Below the pieces are notes generated by a model. The model was given only the letters and a program-made list of their open reading frames with translations. It searched no databases and was not told the origin of the DNA. From Polyodon spathula (Eukaryota > Chordata > Actinopteri > Acipenseriformes > Polyodontidae): a DNA stretch of 64,000 nucleotides. The stretch covers positions 61,374,145 to 61,438,144 of the forward strand of contig NC_054537.1 of the NCBI RefSeq assembly GCF_017654505.1. The letters are read 5' to 3'. A program made the translations under genes and the position numbers. Within the stretch, counting starts at the first letter, position 1. Each line of letters begins with the position of its first letter. Positions 1 through 13,768 of the stretch are shown piece by piece.

Positions 1-605
1 ACAACTGATGGAATGGTGAGTAAAGAAACATTTATTTTTCCATATTCATTGCTGAAGTCTTATCTGCCTTATCTGTCTTATTTGCTTTATGTAATGCAAT
101 CTTATCAATCATTAGTCTACTGTATGTTATTGTAATGTTTGTAATTTATCATCTTTGAAAATATTAAACAGTGTCACTGTCTGTGGCTTGTGATCACAGT
201 CAAAATATGACAAAAATAGGTATCATAGGCCATAACAGACAATCGCTGAACTAATATAAACTAACTACAGAATATAGATACTGAAACAAAATTCTACTGT
301 ATAAAATAATAATCTCGAATCCTACACCATGTATTGTAATTTAGTACATTGTATTTTATACATATTGCACCCCATCATTTTGCGTTTCAGAATACATAAA
401 GCCTTTTCATTAATTTCTGTTTTTAACAAAGTTATGAATTTACACTTATGTTAACTGTGAGCCAAAAAAGGAAATGTTACTCCCTAACTAAAACAAGTTA
501 ACGTTCCACTTCTAAAAACCAAAAAAGTTTTAAAGAAGCATCAAACATCTATCAAAAAAAAAAAAGCAGTGTTTATTTTGAGGCTGATTTTTCTAACGAA
601 AGTGT

Positions 606-1017
606 TAATATTTCAACATGTCTTAACTTAAATCTGGAGTTTGTATACAAAGAAGCTCCGTCCGCTTTGTGCTTTCATACGATTTGATTGGCTCTTGTAA
701 TGTTAAAATGTCCATATTCCCCGATTAACATTACAAGAGCCAATCAAATCGTGTGAAAGCACAAAGCGGGCGGAGCTCATTTGCATAGAAACTCCAGATT
801 TAAGTTAAGTTCAAATTTGGTAAAAAATTTACCAAAATGTTGTAACTAGATTTATAAATTCTATCTAAATGTACTTTTTTTTTTTTGTTTTTTTTTTTTA
901 TTTATTGTCACAACATTTACAAATCTGAGGGAAAAAAATACAAGATTTAAGTTGACTCTAAGAAAAAATACAAGATTTAAGTTAAATCTGGGGGAAAAAG
1001 ACATGTTAAAATTTTCT
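606..1017. mobile_element. Foldback MITE-like element with a long palindrome
   Basis: The arm 622-642 is the reverse complement of 789-809, and the arm from about 654 to 702 is nearly the reverse complement of about 727-775, around a short AT-rich loop. Outer copies of an ATTT[TC]AACATGTCTT-like end occur near 608-622 and 998-1013 in opposite orientation, so the whole unit may be about 410 bp. There is no coding capacity. This structure fits a non-autonomous DNA transposon; the superfamily is not identifiable from sequence alone. Confidence 0.7.
931..984. repeat. Short direct repeat, 30-bp spacing
   Basis: The block AAAAAATACAAGATTTAAGTT occurs starting near 934 and again near 964, inside the right part of the foldback element. 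It shares ATTTAAGTT with the palindrome arms. Confidence 0.7.
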
Positions 1018-1342
1018 ATCTACACTGTGTGCTACTGTCAAAAGCTGACACCAGTTTAAAGCATATTTCTGTCTGTAGTGTATAGCTCCATAGAGTGGAT
1101 TATTCATTTTACCCTAATAAACTGCTCTTTAGAACAAGTGCTGTCTGTACCAGAACTGGTTTCGACTGTAGTATTTAAAATTTAATACGAAAATCAACCA
1201 TTCTCACAGTGACAGAAAACACATATTGTTGTTGGCTTATTCACATTACATCTGGAATATGAACATTTCCATTTTTAAAACAACAATATATGTTTAGGTA
1301 CGGTCAGAGTTTCCTTACCGTACACAAACCTCCCGCCAGCTC

Positions 1343-1345
1343 TAC

Positions 1346-1406
<61 letters not shown>
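1343..1406. repeat. (CA)n microsatellite
   Basis: Nearly pure CA dinucleotides followed by a short AAAC-type run. Open frames read through it are artefacts. Confidence 0.95.
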
Positions 1407-1410
<4 letters not shown>

Positions 1411-2309
1411 AACAAACAAACACAGCACAGGTGGAGACTGTGTAAAAAATAAAACAGTGCAACAGCGACGCTCAGTGGTAGACATAAAACACAACTGATA
1501 GCAAAAAGTACTGTACTGTATATCATAGACCTAAACTATAGAAACCCCTATTTGATATATATATGTTCCAGCTGCTTCATTTTTTATGACCTTTTTCGAC
1601 TGCTACTCCCCGAGCTTGGTCTAGAAAAATGCATATTTTATTTTTTGCCACTTGAAAACTTTGGCGCAAGCAATATGCAATGAGATACTTAAGTTCACAA
1701 CGCTGTTGATCACTGTGTCCCATTATTTTTTATAATAGTACTTAAGCATGTAGTTTCTAGCTAAACTGTACAGTGGTACAAAGTGACTGTATCCCATCAA
1801 AATTATTCACTCAAGACATGTTTGGATAAAATTAAACATAACTGTAGGCAAACCATGCTTTATTTTTTTCCCCAAATGTAAAAAAAATACACTAAGAAGG
1901 GGTCAAAAAGTCTTGTTAGTTTTTGCTGCAATAATTTATAGCTCAACCATAACTTTTAACTCCCTTTATTCTAGTTTGGGTTTGTTTCAACGTGTGAAAT
2001 ACTTTTTGTAACACATGCTGCAGTGTAGAAAATGATGACGCCAACTGTCAAATAAAAAGCCAAAGATGGTCATCACAGATGTATATGAAGGGTCTTCACA
2101 ATACAATTTTAAATACATTTATTCAGTCATTTGTAACAGTGCCATTGTTTGTTGACTTAAAGTTTCAAGTCAATAAAAAAAAAAAACAAAAAAAAAAACA
2201 GAGATAGTGTGACAACCAATACATCAAGGACTGCTCCCCTGGAAAACTTTTTTTTTTCTTCTCAAAACCTTTTATATGATTTTCTTTGTCACCTAGTTTT
2301 AAATATATA

Positions 2310-2535
2310 TATATAAATAAATAATCTTTATTTAGCACAAGACAAGAGACTAGGGTGTGTGAATTATGCATCAGCTACAGAGTCACTTACAACAACGTCT
2401 CACCCAAAAGATGGAGCACAAGGAGGTTTAATGATTTGCTCAGGGTCACACAATGCAATGGCTGAGCTGGGATTTAAACTGGGGACCTGCTGGTTACAAG
2501 CCTATTTCTTTAACCACTGGACCACATAGCCTCCT
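2310..2535 (-). mobile_element. tRNA-derived SINE, minus orientation
   Basis: Read on the minus strand it begins GGAGGCTATGTGGTCCAGTG. An A-box-like TGGTCCAGTGG lies at 2514-2524 and a B-box-like AGTTTAAATCC at 2470-2480. Conserved body words follow (GTGTGACCCTGAGCAA, then GGGTGAGACGTTGTTGTAAG), and it ends in AT-rich tail sequence. The family resembles a SINE I recall from sturgeon and paddlefish transcripts. The 3' segment lacks the usual GTCGCCTTGGATAAAGGCG part, so this copy has a small deletion. Confidence 0.82.
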
Positions 2536-4768
2536 TTTACACCTGTGCTGCTGAGTGTATTTTTGGAAACTGACTAAAGTCAACCCCTTCATTATAATCA
2601 GTAATATGACACACATATAGTGATATTAAGTGGAGTAAGATCATAATAACCAGTGATATTATTAGGAGCTTGTCTCTATTGACTTTCATTATAGACTGTC
2701 TCAGATATTTCATTGTGGTGATAATAAATAGAGACTGGGATAAACAGGAGTGATATTAACCAGGTTTGACTTTACTTCAGCAACTGCACAAGTTAAAACT
2801 ACCCACCAAATGTATGTGCCCATTTGAGGGCATAGCACCCTGAAAAAGCATTTAGTGTAGTCTCTATAATCTCCTTGTTTGAATGTTGAGCAGAGTTCTG
2901 TTCCAGCTTCATCATGAAAATGATTCCATGTTCATTGGACTTTATTGGAAAATGACTTTTGCAAAGCAACTAACAGCAGCTACATAAATTAATGCATCTT
3001 TCTTGGTCTTGGTAGTGCAAAGTTGAAAATTGGGTTCACTACAGTATTTCTAAATGGCCCACTCATATTCAAATTCTATATATCACAAGCACCATTCATA
3101 AAGTTTGCTTTGATATATTTTCACAGTAATTTTCCACTTTTCATTTTTTTTTTCCAACTATCTGTGCTTTAAATTGCTTACCTATGGATTACCGCACTTT
3201 CACTATCTGTGTGCTTAATTACACACAACTGTGCTTTTACTATAGGAAACTTTTTATAAGGGTGATTTCTAAAAGTATGTTATTCTTCTGAAAGTTCCCC
3301 TCATTTGTGAATACCTCATCAACATATTTCTCCTCCTCTGCATGTAAGGAATGCTATCTTCTGGGCAAGACTCTCAGAGGCCCCTTTGGATAATAAACAA
3401 GCACTGGAATATATAAAGGAATATTCCCAGCCTCATCTGTGCTCCTGGTGTATCCCTGAAGCAGGAATGCAATCCCTTTGGGAGCTGTACTGGAATCACT
3501 GTAAAACTGAAGCCCAGCTTTTCAAAGTGTTTATTTCAATCTGAGATGTACTCCTATTTTTATTAAGAGATCAAACCCACAGTTAATTCTACACAATGAG
3601 ATGGAAGTAAACCCATTTTTCAATTCCACAGAAATAGAATCATGGCAGCATTCACTGTATCAAGCTTCAAGCGCTAAGATGTAAATAGGATAATTAATAT
3701 GTTCCTTTAATTAATTTGCATCCTCTAAACTTTCAACAGCCATTGTACATTTATTTTGCCTCAAGGGGGCAGTGTTGAGTTTGTGTATCCTTAAACAATC
3801 ATAATACAACAAGATGAACTCAGTTGGGATTTATATGTATATACATTTTTGACAAATGACGGAGTCACGTGAAATATGGTTTCCTAACCCCCCAGGCTAA
3901 ATTTCATTATGAAATGTAGTCCCCACCTTGCGCAAAAGTTTTGTCCCCCATGAGTTATGGTCTGCCCAAAATTATTTTCAAAGACTATCTTATGAAAAAT
4001 GGTCCCCCCTCCACCAATAATTAATAGGCTGATCTATGAAATTTCGCAACAACAGCTCATTAAAGGAGAGTGGACCATGAGAGCTTACATGAACACACCA
4101 TTGAGTTTTCTTTCTTTTTTTTAAAACTTAAATTTCCAAATGGAGGTTTTATCTCACAATTGCAGAAACTACAATCGCTTACCCTTAGCTTAATAATCTT
4201 TTCTAAAACCACTTCATTAAAAACGAAACAAAAAAAAAAACAATGATTTTAAGTCTTTTCAGAAGCAGTTGCCAGGGTTGCAAAGGGGCATTATAAAGCC
4301 TGATAAACAATGATTTTAGCAGAAACATCAATTAAGAAATATACAAAAAAAAAAAAAAAAAAGCTTAGAAATTACAGCAAATAGCTTTAAATGACAGTTT
4401 CAAAGTTTATTTTTTTTACTATCTCTTTGCTTTTGATGTTTGCAATTATATTGTTTTTTGATTTTTATATTTTTTGCCATAAGGTGCTTTGACCTTCAAA
4501 TAGGAGCATCTCTTCTGTTCACGCTGCCTGTCATACCCCTATGTAACCCACAGCTTGTAACCCACAGTCTATTGAAGTAACAGACACTGGTATATTTTTT
4601 GAAATTCAGGTAACATTCAGTAGTCCAAGATTAGTGCTAACAGTGGTATTTGAAAACCAGCTGTAGTACATTATCAAATGTTAACAGTACATATAAAAAC
4701 CCAGACACATGGAACATCATCAACAGAAACAGTGTGAAACTATTGTTTTATTTGAAAATGGCAATTGC

Positions 4769-4799
<31 letters not shown>

Positions 4800-5578
4800 G
4801 CAGCTTGAACTTTAGCTTGCACATCATCATATATAGATTCATAATATTATATCAAAGAATAATTATTTAGTAACAGCAGTTTATTTATTTATAAATTTTA
4901 TTTTACAAATCCAAAATCATTATAGCCAACTGGAGGCGGTGTTTGATGCTGTGCAAATTCAGGCGAATGTGACATGATAAAAGAGAATACAATTTGAAAT
5001 CCTGGCAGCGTTTTCTATTCAGTCTTCATGTCTTAAAGGTCAAGTTTTACTTTCAACACATTCAGAAGCTGACCAAAACATTAATGTAAGCTGTATCTTA
5101 CAGAATTATGAGTAAATAATTGAACATGTTCTTCCCTTCCCCGACATACTCCTTCAAGAACTCACAACACAGTTTGCATTCGGAATACGTAACCACTAAT
5201 TCTCACAAGGGTTCCAAATGACTTGAAATTTCTAAAGCTATGCTATGAAACCATTAATAATTCAAATGTAATGGCGGTAACCCCTGCAGATTATGTCATG
5301 CCTACTGCAATAGCAATGTCTTCAAAAGTAAGCTTTATGATTTCTTCCCCCATAAGCTAAAACAATAACGTAAACTGAATTAGTGATTTTGGTCAAAACA
5401 AACCTGGTTTACTGGATCGCTATAGGTTCCCAGTAACCATGTTCTTCAAAGGGCTCTGCCTTCATTAAAGCATTTTGTAATGCATATTGACTCGGATAAT
5501 AATAACTAAACATGATAATATGCCAGCAAGTACTTATGTACATTGGACTGTTTCCAAAAAGAATACATATACTTAAAT

Positions 5579-5714
<136 letters not shown>

Positions 5715-6776
5715 CGATCATTTTTTATAAAAATATACGTCACAGTGTTTCCTCTAGGGTCTTTTTTTTTTTGTTTTGTTTTTTTTTGTTTTTTGGGTGT
5801 ATATACACTATTATAAAAGATTTGGGAGTCTATTCAATTGATCTAAACAGCAGCGGGGCTAAAAAACAGAACAAAGAAAATGTAATTATGTTATGAAAAC
5901 AGTGCGTGTGGGTCTCTAATAGCATTTCTGTCTGTAAGCATGTGTAAAATGCCTGTTTAGTGATTTAAAACATATATAGATCCACCAATGTTTAGATTAT
6001 TTGAATAAACCCTGAGCTTTCCAAGAAACCAAAATGGGACTGTATTGCTGTAAAGTCTACATCTGCTTGTCTGGTGCTGGTCTATAATACAATGCTCTGT
6101 TTATACAAAGTAATGGAATCAGTTGTAACAATAATATTTATAATGGTATCAGACAATTAATAAACTCAATGTGCTCAAGTACAAGTTATCTTGAGTTATC
6201 TTCCCTCAGGAGAATGTGGCTTAAATGATATGCCACTGAACTGCAGTTGCATGTGTCTCCTCTGAGCTGTATTTTATCTTATCCTGTGAATAAATGTCAC
6301 CCTATCCTACAGAACATACATTGTAGTTCTAAAGTAAAACACACACACACACACACACACACACTTATATTTAACAGTAGTTCCGAAGTACAATCTTTGT
6401 ATTTGTGATCCATTATTGTACATTGTGTGCATGATGTCTGTTATTTATTATACGAGAAATCACTTTGCAGTTTTAGAAGTCAGAACCCAAAACTGCACAA
6501 TAAAACATCTCTTATAAAAAAATGCATGTCAGATTAATTTATCGAGTCAGACTATAACCTGTTAACAGGAACACTTTTTTTTAAACTAAAGAAATACTGA
6601 TAGTAAAGGTTGCCACCAAATGCTCTTAACTGTTACATTATTTAGTTTTGTTTGTCTTTGTCCTGTACAAAAAGATTGAAACAACTGTTTGACAGATTTT
6701 AAACTTGGATTACAGAAAAATAAAGAAAAACTATTAGAAATACCTTAACATATACAGAACAAGCTAGATTTATATA

Positions 6777-6832
6777 AGCACATAAGAAATGTTTCAGATT
6801 GAAAAGAGGTCTTTTGGCCCATCAAGGCTCAC
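6777..6832 (-). mobile_element. CR1-like LINE 3' end fragment
   Basis: Plus-strand words ACATAAGAAA..GTTT and GAGGTCTTTTGGCCCATCAA are a diverged reverse complement of the 3' end seen at 32245-32300 (ATGGGCCGAATGGCCTC then TTTCTTATGTTCTTA). Only the tail remains, the usual result of 5' truncation. Confidence 0.6.
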
Positions 6833-9107
6833 CCCATCCTTACCTTAAAATGAAAACATACATCAAGACAGACTGATGTAACTATAACCAGCTGTATAAA
6901 CATAATTCTGATGCAAACAGTATTGTATTATTTGTACATCATTTTAAAAATGTGATGCAGCACACCTGGTTTTAATTTTTTGTTTTTCTTCAGCGCTGTA
7001 GATTTAGGCATTTTAGTAAAGTACAGGGTGCCAGTATATACCAGAAAACTATACATATACCGGTATGCATACTATTATAATTTTTTTTTAAATCAACATT
7101 CATAAGAAATTCTGTAAACATGAACACTTATCAGCTTCTATATTTAAAGTTTTCAAAGTGATCTGCACCACTTACAGAAATATCTGTATAATACTGTTAA
7201 ATTATAAGCACAGTTCCTTTCCATATTCATGTACTTTAGTTTTCAAGAAAACATAACCATCTTACTTGCAGCCTCATAGTTTTACAAAGATTTTAAAAAG
7301 ACGGGTGGATGAATGAAGATGTTATACAGGAACCATATTTATTTGATAAAGTGACACTGTCTTTCAAATAAAAGGAGGAGAAACCTTCTCTGGCACACTA
7401 AACGCTGCACATCGAAAACTGTTTTTGTAGAAATACAGCTATTAACTCCTTAATGTGTGATAGATATGCCTTTAAACTGTTTCTCAGCAATCATTGACAG
7501 AACCACTTTTTCACAAGCTCCTTTTGTGATTTGTTGTTGCTGCTGTTGTTTGTTTTGTTTTCAAGGATTTATTTTCACTCGCTTTATTTTATCACAACAC
7601 TATAGTTCCCTTTCCTGTGTCTGGAAAACACAAAGATCTACAGTAAACCACAAAGCGATGTTTGAGAAGGTAACTGATGAGAGCTATTTGTTTATTTTTA
7701 AAAAACTTGATTATTTATCCAAAGTTTGCTCTGCAAAAAAAAAAAAAAAAAATTAAAAATAAATAAATGTTGACCTTTAACAAACCACACTATCCTTGCT
7801 TATATTATGATATAATACAGGATCAAGGTGAGTGACCAAAATATAACTTTATACCAAGTATACTGTATTTTTACAAGTTGTACAGTATGTGAGACAACGC
7901 GGTGTTGTTCAATACTGACTCAGTTCAGCCTAGCAGGATCTAATAATAACCTGCTTTTTCTTTTTCAAGTCACAGGAGAGCGCCAAGCTCTGACTTCCCT
8001 TATGAAAAACTGTTACAGTATACTGCACCACTGCCAAAAACCTGTTTTATTTCCTGTAACTAAAAAAACATACAACCTTTGTAGTGTATCTGGCAGGGCT
8101 CTGTATAGTAGACATTGTTTCAAGTGGTATTTTTGGAGCGGAGGTAGGCATTTACTGTATTTCAATCAAGATACAGTACCTTGCCTTTTTGTAATCAATT
8201 CCCCACTCACTATAAAGCACGGATCTCACTGACTTCCAAGTTTCCCCTCCAACAGTTTCCATTGACACTCGACCATTCACTTCCTGCCAGCTCTGCACTG
8301 TATTGCTGAGCAAATCAGAGTCAATGAAGAAGCACTGGGACTTCAGCTCACTTATCATTGACCGAAAGAATAAAGTATCACTCGTCTCTTCTTTTTTATA
8401 TTAACCCGCCTGGATTAGATTTTTTGAGAGCATTTTATAGCATTAGCTTTACTACACTGGGTAATTAATCTTTCTTGAGACTGCCAGTGGCCATATTGAG
8501 TAATTAACGCAATGTCATCTAGTTGTTAGCTACGTTGCCTTTTCTGAGCCATAGTGGTGTGGGCCTAGAACCTTGTTGCCCAGTGTCTGGTTTCCCCAAC
8601 AGTGTAGTTTAGCCACTTTACATCAACACTGAACCACTGCAGTGTCTGTCTGTCCTTGACTGGATTTAATGGGACTAGTACTGTATATTGTTTGCTTCAC
8701 TTGTGGCTAGCTCAGCCCAGGTAACTCGTTAAATATTTAAAGAAATTATGGGCTGAGTAATAATTGGCCAGCCGTCAAAACCCACAATGTCCACAATCTT
8801 CAAGCACCTAGGTTATGCTATCAACTTGGTCACATTATAACAATATCCTCATCAGTTTGCTGATCTGTATTCAGTGCCTCCCTGCTCCTCCTGCAATAAT
8901 CCCCAGCCACAATGAAACAATTTATCCTGCTGCCAAAGCTTAACTTAGTGGTATGTGTAAACAAAGATTGTGCGTGTGTTTGTGTAAAAGCACAACACAC
9001 ACACATGACTTTCAAATCATAAAAACTATTTTTTAATAGTCGCTATGCTGCTTCTCATCTTAGAACAATCTTTCAGAAATCTGCTTTGGGGGAAGTAGCT
9101 TAAAAAA

Positions 9108-9112
<5 letters not shown>

Positions 9113-9181
<69 letters not shown>
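9113..9181. repeat. (TA)n microsatellite
   Basis: About 34 TA units after a short A-run. Confidence 0.95.
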
Positions 9182-9183
<2 letters not shown>

Positions 9184-10754
9184 ATACTGTAGCTGGTGTA
9201 ACAAACAAACTTAATACAACTGGTTCAATTTGGAAGGTCTTCCATTCATTAACCATGAATCCCCCTTTTTCTGGATGATAAAATATCCCTGCCCCCACAT
9301 CCCATACATAAAAACATCACTCTAAAATCCAACTCACTCTTATCTGAATGCTTTTGATACACATTGGTGAACATTCATCAGACTACATGACTTGGCAAAG
9401 TTGTAAACCATTCCATCAAATTAAGGTGTCAGTAAAATGTCCTCAGTCTCTCTTTGATTCATTTCTATCACTGCTGCTTGGCTGTTTACCATATACCAGT
9501 TTGTTGAATGACAAAGTGCTTGACAAAGACCTCAACTGACTGTGTTCCTACACATGTTATGAAGCCTGCCTAGACACAGGTTAATTAATTGAGATTTGAG
9601 TTTGCAGATCAGTCCAATAGATTCATATGGAGAAGAAGGTCTATTTAAACCCACCTGCAACACCCTGGAAATATCAGTTCCACATTTCTACAAATCCTGC
9701 TTATCACAACGACGTTCAATTATAACCCATCAGACCCTCACTAAGCAGATCAAACTGTTCCATTAATAAGCATTCCAAAACCTTTTTTTTTGTCAGAAAA
9801 TTCTTCCACATTTGTCTCCTGAGTGGACAGCTAAAATTCTACTCAATACAATTCTTACAATTTAAGAACATTTCTGATGCGCAACCACTGTAACCAGCCT
9901 TTTTCTTACAGTTATCATTTTTGAACTGCTATTTGTCATCTCTCCGCAGATTGATTAAAATTAGTTTTCTCAAAGTTTCCAATATTATACAAGGCTAGGC
10001 AATGAGAAAACCCACAGAACAAGTCATGTGTATTTCTAATGCAAGTCATTTAACACTAGGCCACCAAAATTATACACATCCCTATCCCATAAAAATAACT
10101 GTACTTTAACAATGCAACTCTGTCAAGACATTTGTACTGTCATATTGGGTCAGCTGTTCCCTTTAGGTAGAACAATCAATGACAGATTTGCCTTTGCTAA
10201 TGCAACGCTCTCATTGATCAGTAGATGGCGTTGGTAAGCTGTAACCAGAGGAGAGTCCGGTTGCTAGTCCACCTCAAACTCACCCAGTTGGGGTCACTGT
10301 AGCGCAGAGTAGCTATTTACTGTGAGCTAAAAGAGAACAGATGGAAGGCGTGTGGGGCAAAATACTCAACAATACTTTATCCTAAACACCTTTACAGGAA
10401 GTTGACTAATAGAGAAACTAACACAATTGACGATGACGCCCAGTACTTAGCTTATCAGTATGGAGTTCCCAGGGTACATTTCCTGCATATCCTAAGAGGG
10501 TTTCCCCAAGGTGAAAACCCTGAGCCTGCTATGCTGATGGAAGTTTAGCTAAAAACATGTACTGCGTGAACTAGCATTAAAGTCTTATTGACTGCTGTAA
10601 ACATACATATTTGGTCAATATACTACATTGTAACCTGATTATTAATTAGTCAGGTACAGCCACTTTTATATTTGTATATCATTTATAAATTTAAATTCTG
10701 ATGTTAGAACTATAAGGAACTAAGGTCTTATCCATAAAACATTTGTGAAGTAAT

Positions 10755-10756
<2 letters not shown>

Positions 10757-10789
<33 letters not shown>
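10757..10789. repeat. Poly-T tract
   Basis: About 33 consecutive T with more T-rich sequence after it. On the minus strand this is a poly-A, possibly the tail of an unrecognised retroposon. Confidence 0.8.
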
Positions 10790-10792
<3 letters not shown>

Positions 10793-11698
10793 CTTTTTTT
10801 TTAGGAATGTTTATAAACATTCTTAGTTTAAACAGTTCTTTGAAAACTGCAAACTTGATTTCATTAACCAAAACGGGCTTAAAAAACACTTGTTAATCAA
10901 ACTTTCCTTTACAACTAACTTACAATACAGACCAAAGTCATGTAGTATTTGATTATATCAATGAATGTCTCAGCCGAAGCTTTTGTCTACTTGGCTTAGA
11001 GTTTCTTATAGTTTTAACCACTTATTTTAAAGTTTGATACTTAACCCTGACCTTAATTCACAGAGAGGCATTTATTAAAATGTTTCTCAAAATATTTTGT
11101 CACATGATACATTATTTTGTTGAAATACCAGCCAGTTACCAGTGGACATTTCAATAAAAAAAAAAAAAAAAAAACATATCCTCTCGTTTCTATTTTCTCT
11201 AGTCAAAAATATTCTGAACATACATATTTTTATGTAACCAAGGCTTTAACAAGTCATCAGTGCTTTGAAATATATATATATATATATATGTCCAACAGAA
11301 AAATAAAAAACATTACTGACAAACACATTTTCCTGACAGACACATTCAGTACAAAAAAAAGGCATATATGTATAAAAAATAGGTTTTGCTAACAAGAGTT
11401 CAATACCCTGAGGGTTTTTTTACCACATATGTCTTCATAACATCCACCCCCTTCCTTAGCAGTTCTTCTCTTTCCAGAGTTCAAATTCCAATTCTAACAG
11501 GAAGTACAAATTCCTCCAATTGGGTCACATGATTGCCTCAGGAATAGTTCCCAGCTGTCAGCACAACACAATTTTAAAGCAAAAAATACAATTATCAAGC
11601 CTCCGAAAAATCTGGAGAAGATTATTTTCTTCCACATATGGAAGATTCAAGATTGAGAACAGGACAACATTTAGGTGTCACGTGACACAAGTGTCTGT

Positions 11699-11797
11699 TC
11701 ATTGGCTCTTCTGTACCCAGTCCCAGCTCTCATCACTCTCCTTTCTGTTCTTCTCTGCCTTGATAATCTCTATATACCTCCGACGAAAGAAGCCCAT
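11699..11797 (-). CDS. itga9: itga9 last coding exon: cytoplasmic tail and stop
   Basis: Encodes 32 residues and a TGA stop (plus-strand tca at 11699-11701). The tail starts MGFFRRRYIEII, the membrane-proximal alpha-subunit GFF[KR]R clasp that contacts the beta tail, and ends SWDWVQKSQ. The SWDWVQ ending is characteristic of alpha-9, where the tail is known to bind paxillin and spermidine/spermine acetyltransferase in mammals. The acceptor is CTCTACAG directly before ATG GGC. The exon is phase 0 and follows the LLWK end of the helix exon. The 3' UTR continues below 11699. Confidence 0.96.
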   Translation of the reverse strand: MGFFRRRYIEIIKAEKNRKESDESWDWVQKSQ

Positions 11798-12444
11798 CTG
11801 TAGAGATAGAAAAGAGGGTGAGAAAGAGATCCAGAGAACTGTTTCTTAAAACAGTGGTATCCAGTTTTATTTTGGACATTTGACAATCACTTAAAAAAAA
11901 AAAAAGTATTTTTTTTTTATAAAAAAAACTATACAGTATTACAACACCAAAACATAAATGTAGCTAAATGTAGCTATGGAGACGGTGTTGTGGCTAATTC
12001 TGTAAATAAATACGGCTGCTTTTAATTAGCTGTATCTTTTTTTTATTTCAGGGACGTGCTGGAGGACCAGGCCTACAGTAAGTACTTAAGCCGACAAGGA
12101 AAATTAGGAAAGTCTCCAAACACACACAGTGTTGAGGCAAAGTGCTCATTCTCTACTTCTGAACTTCAGTTATGTCATCTTTAGGGTTACTGTACATTGT
12201 TGTATTATACACATGTACAATAATTTATAGGTGTATAATATAAAAACATAGACTGTAGCAGAAATTGGCTTAAGCTCGTATTTGTTTGTGTCCAAATTTA
12301 TGGGGCCCACTCAAGTTTCAAACCACTGGTAATGAGCTGGTAGGTTATGTAATTGGACCGTATAAATGATAGGATTTATAAATAAGGTTTGTCCTGGAAG
12401 TCGACTGACAGGGATCCAGCTCAGAGGTCAGGGGTCAGGTTTGA

Positions 12445-12897
12445 ATGTTTTTTGTTTTGTTTAATTTAGTAGTCGGCAATTGATTTTTACCCTGTTTTCC
12501 TCCCAATTTAGAATAGCCAATCTATTATTTTTTAGGCTCAGCTCACCACTACCACCCCTGCATTGACTCAGGAACTGCAAGAACATACGCTGTCCTCAGA
12601 AACGTGTGCCATCAGCCAACCTTTTTTTTTTTTTTTTTCACTTTGTAGCTCTGGGCAGCTTACAGGCAAGTCTGCAGGCGCCCGACCAGTCTACAGGGGT
12701 CATTCGTGCACGGTGAGACGAGGACATCCTGGCCGACCTAAACCCTCCCCACCCGGGCGATGTACGACCAACTGTGCGCCGCCCCTTGGGAGCTCTCATC
12801 CACGGTTGGCAGTGGAATAGTCTGGACTCGAACCAGCAACCTCCAGGCTATAGGGCACATCCTACACAGTGCCTTTACCGGATGCACCACTCGGGAA
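12445..12897 (-). mobile_element. tRNA-derived SINE, minus orientation
   Basis: Minus-strand 5' end CCCGAGTGGTGCATCCGG is tRNA-like. A perfect B-box GGTTCGAGTCC lies at 12824-12834. The body is GC-rich, with GGCGGCGCACAGTTGGTCG and GGACATCGTC-type words found in a common fish SINE, and a T-rich interruption lies near 12620-12640. The left boundary is uncertain. Several apparent open frames across 12563-13072 are shadows of this repeat. Confidence 0.78.
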
Positions 12898-13708
12898 TTT
12901 ATTTTGGCAGAACCCACAAAAAAAAAAAAAAAAAGGTCTCAGCATTCCAAGGCTCAGCTGTGAGATTTCAAGTAGAAAATACAAAAAACAAGGGGAAGAA
13001 TGGATTTTGCACAGGGTGTTTAGAATCACAGACACCAATGTGCTTCCTATTTCAAAGTTCCCTTTGAAGTGAGTGATGGCATGTTCTCTTTATCCCAGTG
13101 GATAAAGTGTAAATTACTACCAGCTCTGTTTGTGACCCTTATATGCTTGGTAAAAGCTGGTCTCACTAAATGTGTGTTTGTGGATACAGAGGGACAGGGC
13201 CCCTGAATAACATTGCATTTCAGCATTTGGAATTACTGGTTTACCAAGGCGTGACACTAGAAAGTACAGCTGATAGTTAAACGGGTGGAAAGCTGATGAT
13301 GAAAGCAAAAACACTATTAATTTATCATTTTTATCAGGCCCTTGCAATCACAAATCCTTGTGCTTGATTTGCAATACAATACTTTACATATGTTTGATTT
13401 TGTGAGTGTGTGTGTGTAAGTTAAAAACAGTAGCAGTTATTTATGCATGTTTGTCAAAGTAATCATTTCATGAAAAGTATTTAGAAAATGCATTATCAGT
13501 AGTTAATGTATACATACGAACATATAGTCCTAGCATGTGTGTTCTTAATTGCAAGTTACACATGGGAGAGTTCATTTATCTGATTTCCCAAACAGTTAAG
13601 CTAACCAATGTAAATACTGTGGCTTGTAATAGAAAGTGAGTAAATGTACTATGCATGGTCAGAAAAAGGTTAAAAAAAAAACCTACGTAATGCTAGCATG
13701 AGTCTACA

Positions 13709-13768
13709 ATAGTCTGGTACCGTTATTGTTGCAGCTGAGATGAGAATCTTTTACACACAAGGAATTGA
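13709..13768 (+). repeat. Dispersed repeat, copy 1 (pair with 15431-15490)
   Basis: TAGTCTGGTACC then TTATTGTTGCAGCT and TTTACACACAAGGAATTG occur in the same order at 15431-15490 with few differences. Sequence on both sides diverges. Family unknown. Confidence 0.75.

Noticed and set aside
12563..13072. Four overlapping plus-strand open frames of 67-97 codons
   Set aside because: They are read through a tRNA-derived SINE and poly-A runs.
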